The notes beneath the pieces were generated by a model. That model saw only the letters and a list, made by a program, of their open reading frames with translations, searched no databases and was not told where the DNA came from. From Labrys monachus (lineage in GTDB: Bacteria; Pseudomonadota; Alphaproteobacteria; Rhizobiales; Labraceae), in contig NZ_JAUSVK010000001.1 in the NCBI RefSeq assembly GCF_030814655.1, positions 2,809,501-2,873,500 on the forward strand: DNA of 64,000 nt, given 5' to 3'. The translations under genes and the position numbers were made by a program. Below are positions 34,196 to 41,976 of the stretch, piece by piece (the stretch's first letter is position 1; every line of letters starts with the position of its first letter).

Positions 34196-34972
34196 ATGAA
34201 GTGGACGAAGTCTTTCCTGCCTGCCGTCGCCGTCTCCGCGGCGTTCGCATTCGCGGCCCTGCCGCCGGCTTCGGCCGCCGAAACGCTGAAGGTCGGCGCC
34301 GATCCCGATTTCAAGCCGATTTCCTTCGCCGATCCCTCCGGCAAGCTGATCGGCTTCGACCCGGATTTCGCCGCCTCGCTGGCCGAGCATATGGGCGCGA
34401 CGCTCGACTATCAGGGCGTTGCCTGGGACGGGATCCTGCCGGCCCTGCAGGGCGGCAAGATCGACGCCATCACCAACATGGTGGTGACCGACAAGCGCAA
34501 GGAGGTCGCCTCCTTCTCGCAGCCGATCCTCGCCCAGGCGATCACCACTGTCGTACGCAAGGACGAGGCCAACCTCAATCCCAAGCTCGACGATCTCAAA
34601 TCCATGAAGGTCGGGGTGATGGTCAACACGGCCGCCGCCGGCGTGGTCGCCAAGCTGGCGGGAGCCGACGTCACGACCTACAATACGGTTGCCGATGAAT
34701 ATCAGGACCTCATTCTCGGTCGTATCGACGTCGTCGCGATCGAGAGCGTCAACGGCTCCTACACCGCCAAGGCGACCTATCCCGACAAGCTGCGGGTGAC
34801 CGGCGTGCCGCTCACCCCCGACGCGCAGAAGATCGCGGTGGCGATGCGCCTCGGCGACAAGGACCTCGTCGCCAAGGTCGATCACGCGATCGACGCCATG
34901 CGGGCCGACGGCTCTCTCGACAAGATCGCCGTCAAATGGTTCGGCGACACCAAGATCGTCGCCCGCCCCTGA
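34196..34972 (+). CDS. Amino-acid-type periplasmic binding protein of the Hyu operon
   Basis: This 258-residue family-3 solute-binding protein has a Sec signal peptide (about 28 residues, ASAAE cleavage region) and a core of LKVGADPDFKPISFADPSGKLIGFDPDFAASLAEHMG, then DGILPALQGGKIDAITNMVVTDKRKEVASFSQP (given by key residues). It feeds the HisM/GlnQ-type importer encoded downstream. AAAGGGGA precedes the ATG. The ligand is probably the substrate of HyuA/HyuB, a small polar carboxylate or imide. The family is secure; the ligand is inferred. Confidence 0.92.
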   Translation: MKWTKSFLPAVAVSAAFAFAALPPASAAETLKVGADPDFKPISFADPSGKLIGFDPDFAASLAEHMGATLDYQGVAWDGILPALQGGKIDAITNMVVTDKRKEVASFSQPILAQAITTVVRKDEANLNPKLDDLKSMKVGVMVNTAAAGVVAKLAGADVTTYNTVADEYQDLILGRIDVVAIESVNGSYTAKATYPDKLRVTGVPLTPDAQKIAVAMRLGDKDLVAKVDHAIDAMRADGSLDKIAVKWFGDTKIVARP

Positions 34973-35045
34973 GGGCAGGCAAGGCCTGCAACCCCGATCC
35001 GGGCCGGCTCGAAGCCGGGCCGGATCCTCCGACACGGGACCGGCG

Positions 35046-35891
35046 ATGGTGGATGACGAGGACATGATCCGGCGGAAGGGAACGGCCGTCGTGCGCATCG
35101 ACGGGGTCGGCAAGGCCTATGATGCCGCGCCCGTGCTGTCCGCGATCGATCTGACGGTCCATCGCGGCGAGACGGTGGCGATCATCGGTCCCAGCGGCTC
35201 CGGCAAGACGACGCTGCTGCGCTGCATCAACTTCCTCGTCCCCTATGACAGCGGGCGGATCGAGATCAATGGCGAGCTGATCGGCTACCGCGAGGCGGGC
35301 GGCAGGCTGCTGCGCGACAAGGATGCCAATGTCTGCCGTATCCGCAAACGCATCGGCATGGTGTTCCAGCGCTATGCGCTTTTCCCGCATCGCACCGTTC
35401 TCGGCAATCTGCTGGAAGGCCCGGTCCATGTGCTCCGCATCCCGCGGGAACAGGCCGTCGCCCGGGCGCAAGCCGCGCTGGCGCTGGTCGGGCTCGCCGG
35501 CAAGGCCGATGCCTATCCGTCCGAACTCTCCGGCGGCCAGCAGCAGCGCGTCGGCATCGCGCGCGCCCTCTGCATGGAGCCGGACCTGCTGCTGTTCGAC
35601 GAGGTGACCTCGGCGCTCGATCCCGAACTCGTCGGCGAGGTTCTCGCGGTGATGCGCGACCTCGCCGAGCGCGGCCGCACGATGATCGTGGTGACGCACG
35701 AGATCGCCTTCGCGCGTGACGTCGCCGACCGGGTCGTCTTCATGGAGGACGGCCGCATCGCCGCCGACCTGCCGAAGGAGACGTTCTTCTCCAACCCGCC
35801 CAGCGAACGCATCGCCGGCTTCATCCGGCGCAGCGAGGGGCGGATGGGCCGCGAACGGCCTGCGGTCGCCGACGCCGGTGCGACGCCATGA
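35046..35891 (+). CDS. Polar amino-acid ABC transporter ATP-binding protein (Hyu operon)
   Basis: The 281-residue GlnQ/HisP-type ATPase has Walker [11 protein letters not shown]-loop VFQRYALFPH, signature LSGGQQQR and Walker B LLLFDEVTSALDP, with Val in place of the usual Pro after DE, followed by switch THEIAFA. It has the same loop insertion ([13 protein letters not shown]) as the ATPase at 18226. It energises import for the Hyu system. ATG 35046 lacks a strong ribosome site; ATG 35064 is an alternative. The stop overlaps the permease start (ATGA). The C-terminal 25 residues are charged and variable. Confidence 0.93.
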   Translation: MVDDEDMIRRKGTAVVRIDGVGKAYDAAPVLSAIDLTVHRGETVAIIGPSGSGKTTLLRCINFLVPYDSGRIEINGELIGYREAGGRLLRDKDANVCRIRKRIGMVFQRYALFPHRTVLGNLLEGPVHVLRIPREQAVARAQAALALVGLAGKADAYPSELSGGQQQRVGIARALCMEPDLLLFDEVTSALDPELVGEVLAVMRDLAERGRTMIVVTHEIAFARDVADRVVFMEDGRIAADLPKETFFSNPPSERIAGFIRRSEGRMGRERPAVADAGATP

Positions 35892-36559
35892 TCGACTTCG
35901 TCACGAGCTATACGCAGCTCTATGTCACCGGCGCGCTGGTCGGCCTCGGCCTCGCCCTCCTGTCCTTCGCCGGATCGCTGGCGATCGGGCTCGCCGCCGC
36001 CCTCGGCCGGATTTCGAGTCGGCGCTGGCTGCGCCTGCTGACGGGCGCCTATGTCGCCCTGTTCCGGGGCGTGCCGCCGCTCGTCCTGCTCTACATCGTC
36101 TATTTCGGCCTGCCGGCCTGGGCGCACCAGACGGGCGATGCCGCGCTCATCGCGCTGCTGTCGCCGCTCGACAACCGCCTGCTCGCCGCGACGGTGGCGT
36201 TCGCGATCAACAGCGGCGCCTATTCCACCGAGATCTTCCGCGCCAGCATCCTGTCCGTCCAGGCCGACCAGATGGAGGCCGCGCGCTCCCTGGGCATGTC
36301 CTATGCCCTCGGCATGCGGCGCATCGTTCTTCCCCAGGCGCTCAGGATCGCGGTGCCGCCCTTGAGCAACGAACTCATCATCGTCCTCAAGGGCACGTCG
36401 CTGGCCTCGGTGATCGGCGTGAGCGAACTGATGCGCAATGCGCAGACGGCAGCCTCGGCAACCTTCCAGAACCTGATCGCCTACAGCTATGCCGCCGTGT
36501 TCTATGTGGTCTTCGTCATCGTCCTGCAGAGCCTGGTGCGGATTCTCGCGCCCCGCTGA
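35888..36559 (+). CDS. Polar amino-acid ABC transporter permease (Hyu operon)
   Basis: This 223-residue HisM/GlnP-like permease has about five membrane segments and the EAA-type loop (AINSGAYSTEIFRASILSVQADQMEAARSLGM in the family position; key residues G, E, A, L, G). It is the only permease of this importer, so it presumably dimerises. It is translationally coupled to the ATPase by ATGA. It closes the operon; a hairpin with a pyrimidine-rich tail follows 50 bases later. Identification is secure. Confidence 0.92.
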   Translation: MIDFVTSYTQLYVTGALVGLGLALLSFAGSLAIGLAAALGRISSRRWLRLLTGAYVALFRGVPPLVLLYIVYFGLPAWAHQTGDAALIALLSPLDNRLLAATVAFAINSGAYSTEIFRASILSVQADQMEAARSLGMSYALGMRRIVLPQALRIAVPPLSNELIIVLKGTSLASVIGVSELMRNAQTAASATFQNLIAYSYAAVFYVVFVIVLQSLVRILAPR

Positions 36560-36609
36560 CCGCCGGCATCGCGGTCGTCCTGTCCATGGGCGCTGACTTC
36601 GGGTTGGAG

Positions 36610-36628
36610 GGTCGATCACCGATCGACC
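36610..36628 (+). terminator. Hairpin after the Hyu/ABC operon
   Basis: The 8-bp arms GGTCGATC and GATCGACC surround a 3-base loop, followed by the pyrimidine-rich TCTTCCTCTCC. A second 7-bp hairpin (GGCGATC/GATCGCC) lies at 36663-36680. They separate the operon from the convergent ROK-type gene and may act as terminators for both strands. Confidence 0.45.
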
Positions 36629-36721
36629 TCTTCCTCTCCGGCAGACGCGGCATCTCCAGAAGGGCGATCGGGTGATCGCCTCTCCATCGTCGCGCCTTGC
36701 CCGGCACAAGTCCGCACGCCG

Positions 36722-37786
36722 TCAGTCGCCGCGCCCGTTGCGGTTGGTGAAGCGGGCATTGCCGAGCCCGGTGCCGATCGTGACGACGCCCCAATGCTCG
36801 ACGTCCTGCATGAACGGGATCTGGGACAGGCCCTGCACGACGCCGTCATTGTGCACGATGACGAAGGTCTCATGCTTGCCGATGGAGGGAATGGCGTTCG
36901 TCAGTTCCTGCGGCAGATTGAAACGCTCGCTTTCCCAATTGCCGCCCGGCAGGTTCTGGCCGCCGCGGGCGATCGAGCCGTCGGGCTCGACGATGCCGGG
37001 GCAGGCGACGCCGATGACGGGGGCGAGGCCGAACTTTTCCTTTTCCGCATGGGCGATCAGCTTCTTCAGCATGCCCGCCAGGCGCTCGACGGTCGCCCCG
37101 CGTGCCGGCGCGTCGTCCGAATGGCGCCAAAGTTCGGATTTCCACACCCTCGCCTTCGACAGGTCGCGCTTGTCCTTCAGCCGCGTCTCGACGATGCCCG
37201 CCCGGATGTTGGTGCCGCCGATGTCGACCGCCACGATGCCGTCATAGCCATCGAGCATCCAGGCCGGCATTAGATGGGCGGCGCCGATGAGGCCGGCCTC
37301 GTCGGGATGATGGACGATCGGCACCAGTTCGATCGATACGCCCTCGGCCTTCATCAGGATCATCGCGCGGGCAATGGCGAGCTCGCCGAATTCGCTCTCC
37401 TTCATGCCGCCGCCGACGACGATGCGCGCCGTATTCTTCCAGCTGGCCTCCTTGAGGAAACGGCGCAGGACATGCGCGAGATCGCCGGCGAAATCGTCGA
37501 CGGCGCTCATCACCAGGGCTGCGGCCTGCTTGTCCTCGCCATTGAGGTATTCGTCGATCTGCCGGGTGGACAGTTCCTTCGTCGCGGTGTCGCCGAGCGG
37601 GTCTTCGCCGCCCTTGCGGACCCGCTTGCGCCAATCCTCCAGCTTCTCGCGAAAGGCCGACTTGCTCGCCCGGTCGCCGATGAAGCCGTTTCTGTCCCGG
37701 ATCTCCAGATTGTAGCTGTCGATGATCACCGAGGGCAACGACATGGCGCCGTGCCCGACGAGAGCCCCGCTTTCCTGCTTCTCCAT
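36722..37786 (-). CDS. ROK-family sugar-kinase-like protein with circularly permuted motif order
   Basis: The 354-residue protein contains all ROK-kinase motifs but in permuted order. The normally C-terminal elements come first: VVGGGM at 123-128 and DEAGLIGAAHL at 162-172. The normally N-terminal lobe follows: phosphate-1 motif VAVDIGGTNIRAG at 185-197, VACPG at 260-264, catalytic-type aspartate in VHNDG (D314) and phosphate-2 motif IGTGLG at 337-342, only 12 residues from the C-terminus. The CXCG zinc motif of many ROK proteins was not found. It probably binds ATP and may phosphorylate a hexose. AAAGGAAG precedes ATG 37786. A perfect EcfG promoter lies 41 bases upstream, so it is a stress gene. 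Its substrate is unknown. Confidence 0.85.
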   Translation of the reverse strand: MEKQESGALVGHGAMSLPSVIIDSYNLEIRDRNGFIGDRASKSAFREKLEDWRKRVRKGGEDPLGDTATKELSTRQIDEYLNGEDKQAAALVMSAVDDFAGDLAHVLRRFLKEASWKNTARIVVGGGMKESEFGELAIARAMILMKAEGVSIELVPIVHHPDEAGLIGAAHLMPAWMLDGYDGIVAVDIGGTNIRAGIVETRLKDKRDLSKARVWKSELWRHSDDAPARGATVERLAGMLKKLIAHAEKEKFGLAPVIGVACPGIVEPDGSIARGGQNLPGGNWESERFNLPQELTNAIPSIGKHETFVIVHNDGVVQGLSQIPFMQDVEHWGVVTIGTGLGNARFTNRNGRGD

Positions 37787-37826
37787 GGCTTCCTTTACCT
37801 GCCTCCCCACTGCGGGCCTCGCATCA

Positions 37827-37851
37827 ACGTCGCCCTGCCGGCAAAGTTCCG
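37827..37851 (-). promoter_or_regulatory. EcfG-type general stress promoter of the ROK-type gene
   Basis: On the minus strand GGAAC (37851-37847) and CGTT (37830-37827) are 16 bases apart, a perfect consensus match. It lies 41 bases before the ROK-type start codon, the best-placed of the four EcfG sites in this window. Confidence 0.78.
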
Positions 37852-38033
37852 GCAGCCGACGCCGGGGCGGGGGCGGTCGTGGAGAGCGCGATATCGGGCC
37901 TTCGGGGACGCTCTCGACCACTGTTGCGTCGTGCGGGGGCATATCCGTTCGGTCGGGAAGCGCGAGAATGGGCATGCCGAGGTCGGATCGGAAGGCATCG
38001 TCGTCCTTCCGCCGTTGAAAGGTGTCGCCGACG

Positions 38034-38717
38034 ATGAGCAAGCCGGACCCCGATGACGAGCCGCGCGAATTTTCCTCCCCGCCGTGCTTCCTGCACGAAC
38101 TCGACGGCGACGACCGGGGCGCGCCGTCGAAACCCATGCCGCGGGATGCGGTGATGGCGTGGCGCAGGACGCAGAGGACGCGGCTGATCGCCGATAGGCT
38201 GGCCTTGCCGGCCGCTGCCCGCTCCGAGAGGGCCGCCCGCATCGCCAGCCATCTCGATGCGCTGCTGATGGACCTCGGCGGCCGGACGGTGAGCAGCTAT
38301 TGGCCGCTGCGCGGCGAACCCGACCTGCGCGGCTGGGTAGCCTCGATCATCGAGCGCGGTGCGGCGCATGCGCTTCCCGTGGTGGCCGAAAGGAATGCGC
38401 CGCTGGTCTTCCGCCGATGGCGGCCCGGCGAGGCGCTCGTCAGGGGCTTCTGGAACATTCCGGTGCCCGAACAGGACGCCCAGACCCTGCCGGACGTCAT
38501 GCTCGCGCCGGTCGTGGGCTTCGACCGCCAATGCTACCGCCTCGGCTATGGCGGCGGCTATTTCGACAGGACGCTCGCCTCCCTGCCGGTGCGGCCCTAT
38601 GTCGTGGGCATCGGCTATGAGCAGGCTGCGCTCGAGACGATCCACCCCCTTGCGCACGACATCCCGCTCGACGTCGTCGTCACCGACGCGGCGATCCGCT
38701 ACCCGGGCGGCGGATGA
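38034..38717 (+). CDS. 5-formyltetrahydrofolate cyclo-ligase
   Basis: This 227-residue protein of the 5-FCL family converts 5-formyl-THF to 5,10-methenyl-THF with ATP. Family features are WRRTQRTRLIADRLAL at the start of the fold, SSYWPLRGEPDLR near residue 87, and the C-terminal signature LGYGGGYFDRTLA with GIGYEQAAL. The region around VMLAPVVGFDRQCYRLGYGGG is diagnostic. An N-terminal hydrophilic extension of about 45 residues is unusual and may be partly untranslated; ATG 38034 has AAAGG upstream, and internal ATGs at residues 35 and 41 are alternatives. It diverges from the ROK-type gene. Folate salvage is the likely role. Confidence 0.9.
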   Translation: MSKPDPDDEPREFSSPPCFLHELDGDDRGAPSKPMPRDAVMAWRRTQRTRLIADRLALPAAARSERAARIASHLDALLMDLGGRTVSSYWPLRGEPDLRGWVASIIERGAAHALPVVAERNAPLVFRRWRPGEALVRGFWNIPVPEQDAQTLPDVMLAPVVGFDRQCYRLGYGGGYFDRTLASLPVRPYVVGIGYEQAALETIHPLAHDIPLDVVVTDAAIRYPGGG

Positions 38718-38755
38718 CGCGCCGCGCTGGAGGGGGCCGAGCCCGCCGCGGCGGC

Positions 38756-39886
38756 TCAGGTCTCCGCAGCGAGCCGGGTGTCCCTTGAAGGCATATGCGA
38801 GATCGCCGCGAGAAGATCGGTCTGGGTGACCAGGCCGAGAACGCGGTTCTCGGCGTCGACGATCACCACCGCATGGATGGAGGGTTCGGTCAGCGGCCCG
38901 AGCAGGCCGAGCGCCGCCATGCCGGGGTCGGCCACCGAAGCACGGCTCATCACGTCGCCGACCGTGCGGCCCGGCCTTGCGAGCTCCCGCAGGCCCACCG
39001 TCCCGGCGAGCCGTCCGGCCCCGTCGATGACGGGCAGGGTGCGGATGCCGTGATCGAGGAGGAGCGCGTGGGCCGCTTCCAGGCCCGCATCGGGCGCCAC
39101 CGAGACGACGTCGCGGGACATGATGTCGGCGCAGGTCAACTCGCTGTGCGAGCGCATGAAGGCATGCATCTCCACGCGGCGGAGCAGGCGGTCGAGATCG
39201 TCCCGCTCGATGTCGAAGGTCTCGCCCAGCTCCGCCAGCGCCGCGTCGATGTCCTCCGCGCGAAAGCCGGTGCGATCCTGGGGCGGCGGGTCCTTGGTTC
39301 CGTGCGTGCCGGAGGGGCTTTTCGCCACATGCGGATAGGAATGCCGCGAAAGGACTTTGTGGAAGGCCAGTCCCAGCAGCACCAAGACGATCGAATTGAG
39401 CGCAACCGGCACCAGCGCGAAGCTGAAGCCCGCCGCCGCCACGGCCGGCCCGCCGATGACCGCCGTCAGCGCGGCCGCCCCGCCCGGCGGATGCAGGCAG
39501 CGCGTGAGCGACATCGCCGCGATGGAAAGGCCGGCGGCGAGGCCGATGGCGAGCATCGGATCCGGAACGAGCCGGCTCGCCGCCACGCCCACGAGCGCCG
39601 AGATGGTATTGCCGCCGACGATCGACCAGGGCTGGGCGAGAGGGCTGGACGGCACGGCGAACAGCAGCACCGAGGAAGCGCCGATCGGCGCGACGATGAA
39701 GGGCAGGTGGGGATCCCTGCCGAACATCAGGCTGCACATCAGGCCCGTCAGCCCGATGCCGAGCAGCGCGCCGAAGCAGGCGAGCAGCCTGTCCCGAAAC
39801 GTCGCGCCCGGCAGGATCGGCATGAAGAGATGGAAGGGGCGCTTCCAGGAAGGCTGTCGTTCGGGGTCGGAAGGTGAAACCGGCAT
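38756..39886 (-). CDS. HPP-family membrane protein with CBS domains
   Basis: The protein of about 376 residues has an N-terminal HPP domain with four or five membrane helices, including the HPPGGAAALTAVIG signature near residue 131, and a cytoplasmic C-terminal pair of CBS motifs (LTCADIMSRDVVSVAPDAG; RTVGDVMSRASV). HPP proteins are thought to take part in nitrite or other small-anion transport in plants; the CBS pair would sense adenine nucleotides. Its start is uncertain: ATG 39886 fits the family, ATG 39904 is possible, and neither has a good ribosome site. It is convergent with the cyclo-ligase gene and lies 132 bases from the nitronate monooxygenase gene. Function remains inferred. Confidence 0.88.
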   Translation of the reverse strand: MPVSPSDPERQPSWKRPFHLFMPILPGATFRDRLLACFGALLGIGLTGLMCSLMFGRDPHLPFIVAPIGASSVLLFAVPSSPLAQPWSIVGGNTISALVGVAASRLVPDPMLAIGLAAGLSIAAMSLTRCLHPPGGAAALTAVIGGPAVAAAGFSFALVPVALNSIVLVLLGLAFHKVLSRHSYPHVAKSPSGTHGTKDPPPQDRTGFRAEDIDAALAELGETFDIERDDLDRLLRRVEMHAFMRSHSELTCADIMSRDVVSVAPDAGLEAAHALLLDHGIRTLPVIDGAGRLAGTVGLRELARPGRTVGDVMSRASVADPGMAALGLLGPLTEPSIHAVVIVDAENRVLGLVTQTDLLAAISHMPSRDTRLAAET

Positions 39887-40018
39887 GGAGGGACGTGACC
39901 GCATTGATGGAGGCGGCAACCTTGCCGCCGGCGGGACTTGCGAACGGCCTTCGCCGATGTGGCGACGAAGAGCTGACGCGTATGGAGGGCGAAAGGCCGG
40001 TTGCACGATCGGCAGGCG

Positions 40019-41029
40019 TTACCCCGCCGCCGATCCCCGACATCGATCCTTTGCCGCGAGGATCGCCTGCGCTTCCGCTGCCATGGCCTCGACCCGGGCG
40101 GCCGCCGGCATGAGCGCGTCGATGCGGCCGACCCCCTTGCCGGCATAGAGCGCCATCGCCTCGAGATCGCCGGTGGTGGAGCGCAGAGGGGCAGCCGTGC
40201 TGAACCGGTAGACCGGCTGGCCGTCATCCATGCCGATAGGCACGGGAGGGACCTGAAACGCCTCGCGCCGGTCGCGATCGGTCGTGCTGTTGCGCAGGAC
40301 ACGCATCTTGGCGGCGATCGGCCAGCCGATGTGGAACACGTCGGTGATCACCGTGTCTTCGGCGCCCGCCTCGACAATGCGCTGCTTGTAATAGGGATGG
40401 GCGAAGGATTCGGGCGAGGCGAGGAAAGCGCTCCCGACGACGGCGCCCTGGGCGCCGGCCTCCAGCACGGCGGCGAGATCCCTGCCGTCGACGATCCCGC
40501 CGGCGGCGAGCACCGGCACCTCGCTGGAGGGGACGACCTCGCGGAGGAGCTTGGCCAGCGGCAGGCTGCCGCGGACGTGACCTCCGGCCTCGACGCCCTG
40601 GGCGACGAGGATGCCCGCTCCGGCCTGCTGCGCCGCCTGTGCCTCGACCCTGGAGCCGACCTGGCAGGCGACGAGGATGCCGGCATCCCGAAAGCGCGCC
40701 ACCACCTTCTCGTCGAGGGTCCAGAACAGCATCACGGCATGGACGCCGAGGGCGATGCAGGCCGAGACTTCTTCGTCGAGCAAAGCAGGGCGGGTCGCCG
40801 CCGGGATGAGGTTGACACCGAAAGGTCGCGGCGTCACGGCGCGAACCGCCGCGACCTCGCGCTCGATTCTCGCGGCGGGTTCGCCCGCCATGCCCAGGAA
40901 GCCGAAGCCGCCGACCAGCGTCACCGCGCCGACCAGCTCCGAGCGGGCGACACCGCCCATCCCGGCGAGAACGATCGGCAGGTCGCAGCCCAGCAGCCGG
41001 CACGCCTGCGTCTGCAGCGGCGCGCTCAT
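40019..41029 (-). CDS. Nitronate monooxygenase family flavoprotein
   Basis: This 336-residue FMN-dependent TIM-barrel protein is of the 2-nitropropane dioxygenase family. Family motifs are PIVLAGMGGVA near residue 18, FGVNLIP near residue 70, and QGVEAGGHVRG with the catalytic-position histidine H151, then AAGGIVDGRDLAAVLEAGAQGAVVGSAFL at the phosphate site (key residues GGI, G, G). It would oxidise alkyl nitronates such as propionate 3-nitronate and release nitrite. ATG 41029 lacks a clear ribosome site but matches the family start. A 353-base leader contains the MarR-type palindrome at 41344-41360, so it is probably controlled by the neighbouring MarR protein. Confidence 0.9.
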   Translation of the reverse strand: MSAPLQTQACRLLGCDLPIVLAGMGGVARSELVGAVTLVGGFGFLGMAGEPAARIEREVAAVRAVTPRPFGVNLIPAATRPALLDEEVSACIALGVHAVMLFWTLDEKVVARFRDAGILVACQVGSRVEAQAAQQAGAGILVAQGVEAGGHVRGSLPLAKLLREVVPSSEVPVLAAGGIVDGRDLAAVLEAGAQGAVVGSAFLASPESFAHPYYKQRIVEAGAEDTVITDVFHIGWPIAAKMRVLRNSTTDRDRREAFQVPPVPIGMDDGQPVYRFSTAAPLRSTTGDLEAMALYAGKGVGRIDALMPAAARVEAMAAEAQAILAAKDRCRGSAAG

Positions 41030-41343
41030 CGCGCTGCGTCCGGCGCGGAAGCGAACGCCGGACCGTCCGCATCCGGACGATCCGCGGGCGTTTGCGTAAG
41101 ATGACGTACTGAGAAATCGCCCAAGCGCCTCTCCCTGCCCACAGGCCGACCGAAGAATGGCAGGAGTATCCGTCCAATCCGCTCCAGGGGCAACCAGGCC
41201 GGAAAAGGCCAGTCGTCTCCATCGTTTCGCTGCGTGCCTTCTGTTGAAATAGCAGCATGCCCGCGAGGACGCCCCACGCTCGGGCGCTTCCCGCCGGCCA
41301 TGCCTGCCTTCCCAGATCGCGCTGCCTGTCATGGCGCCGGCAT

Positions 41344-41360
41344 ATATCGCTGAGCGATAT
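41344..41360. promoter_or_regulatory. MarR-type operator 1
   Basis: ATATCGCTGAGCGATAT is a 17-bp palindrome with 7-bp arms in the 353-base gap between the marR gene and the nitronate monooxygenase gene. The same arms recur at 41906-41922. The rest of the gap (41030-41343) shows no gene. It is the likely control site for the monooxygenase gene. Confidence 0.7.
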
Positions 41361-41382
41361 AAATCAAGGCGTGGGGCGGCGC

Positions 41383-41862
41383 CTATGCGAGCGGCGCCAG
41401 CATGGCGGCCAGGGCGGGGCCGATGGAGCGCAGTTCCTCGACATGGATGCTCGACAATTCGCGCAGGCGGGCCTCGCCGGTCTCGGTCAGGCGGACGAGG
41501 GCGCGCCTGCCATCCGCCGGATCGGCGCTGCGCTGGACAAGGTCGAGCTTTTCGAGCCGGTCGACCAGCTCCACGGCGCTGTGGTGGCGGACGAGGAGAC
41601 GCTCGGCGAGGTCTCCGACGGTAAGCGCTCCATCCTTGGCGAAGCCTCTGAGAGCGAGGAGGGCCTGGTGCTGCTGGGAAGTGAGGCCGACATTTCGCGC
41701 GGCCGATTCGCTGAAAGCCAGGAATTTGCGCAGGGCGTAGCGGAATTCCGCCAGGGCGGCATAGTTGGCGTCGCTGAATTCTCCGCCGCCGGCTTGTGCC
41801 GCCTCTTCCTTTCTGGAACCCTCCTGTCGGACATTTCTCCGGCCTTGTGGTCGATCTGCCAT
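41383..41862 (-). CDS. MarR-family transcriptional regulator
   Basis: The 159-residue MarR-type repressor has a winged helix-turn-helix (LTSQQHQALLALRGFA; LTVGDLAERLLVRHHSAVELVDRLEKLDLV; the wing RSADPADGRRALVRLTETG) and N- and C-terminal dimer helices. It lies between two copies of an ATATCG-N5-CGATAT palindrome, one before the nitronate monooxygenase gene and one before its own gene and the ClC gene. Autoregulation and control of both neighbours are therefore predicted, with release by a small phenolic or nitro compound. The ATG has AGCAGGA upstream. A basic, Arg/Lys-rich N-terminal tail of 25 residues is unusual but not unique. Confidence 0.92.
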   Translation of the reverse strand: MADRPQGRRNVRQEGSRKEEAAQAGGGEFSDANYAALAEFRYALRKFLAFSESAARNVGLTSQQHQALLALRGFAKDGALTVGDLAERLLVRHHSAVELVDRLEKLDLVQRSADPADGRRALVRLTETGEARLRELSSIHVEELRSIGPALAAMLAPLA

Positions 41863-41905
41863 TCCTGCTGCCTTCCCGCATCCGCTCGAAACGAAATATT
41901 GATTA

Positions 41906-41922
41906 ATATCGCATCACGATAT
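41906..41922. promoter_or_regulatory. MarR-type operator 2
   Basis: ATATCGCATCACGATAT is a 17-bp palindrome with 6-bp arms, identical in its arms to the site at 41344. It lies between the divergent marR and ClC genes, 44 bases from the marR start and 55 from the ClC start. The surrounding AT-rich ATTGATTAAT may contain the promoters. Confidence 0.72.
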
Positions 41923-41976
41923 AATAGCTGCCGCGAGCCGGCCGTCCAGTGACGGCGCCATCGACAGTGGACTTCA

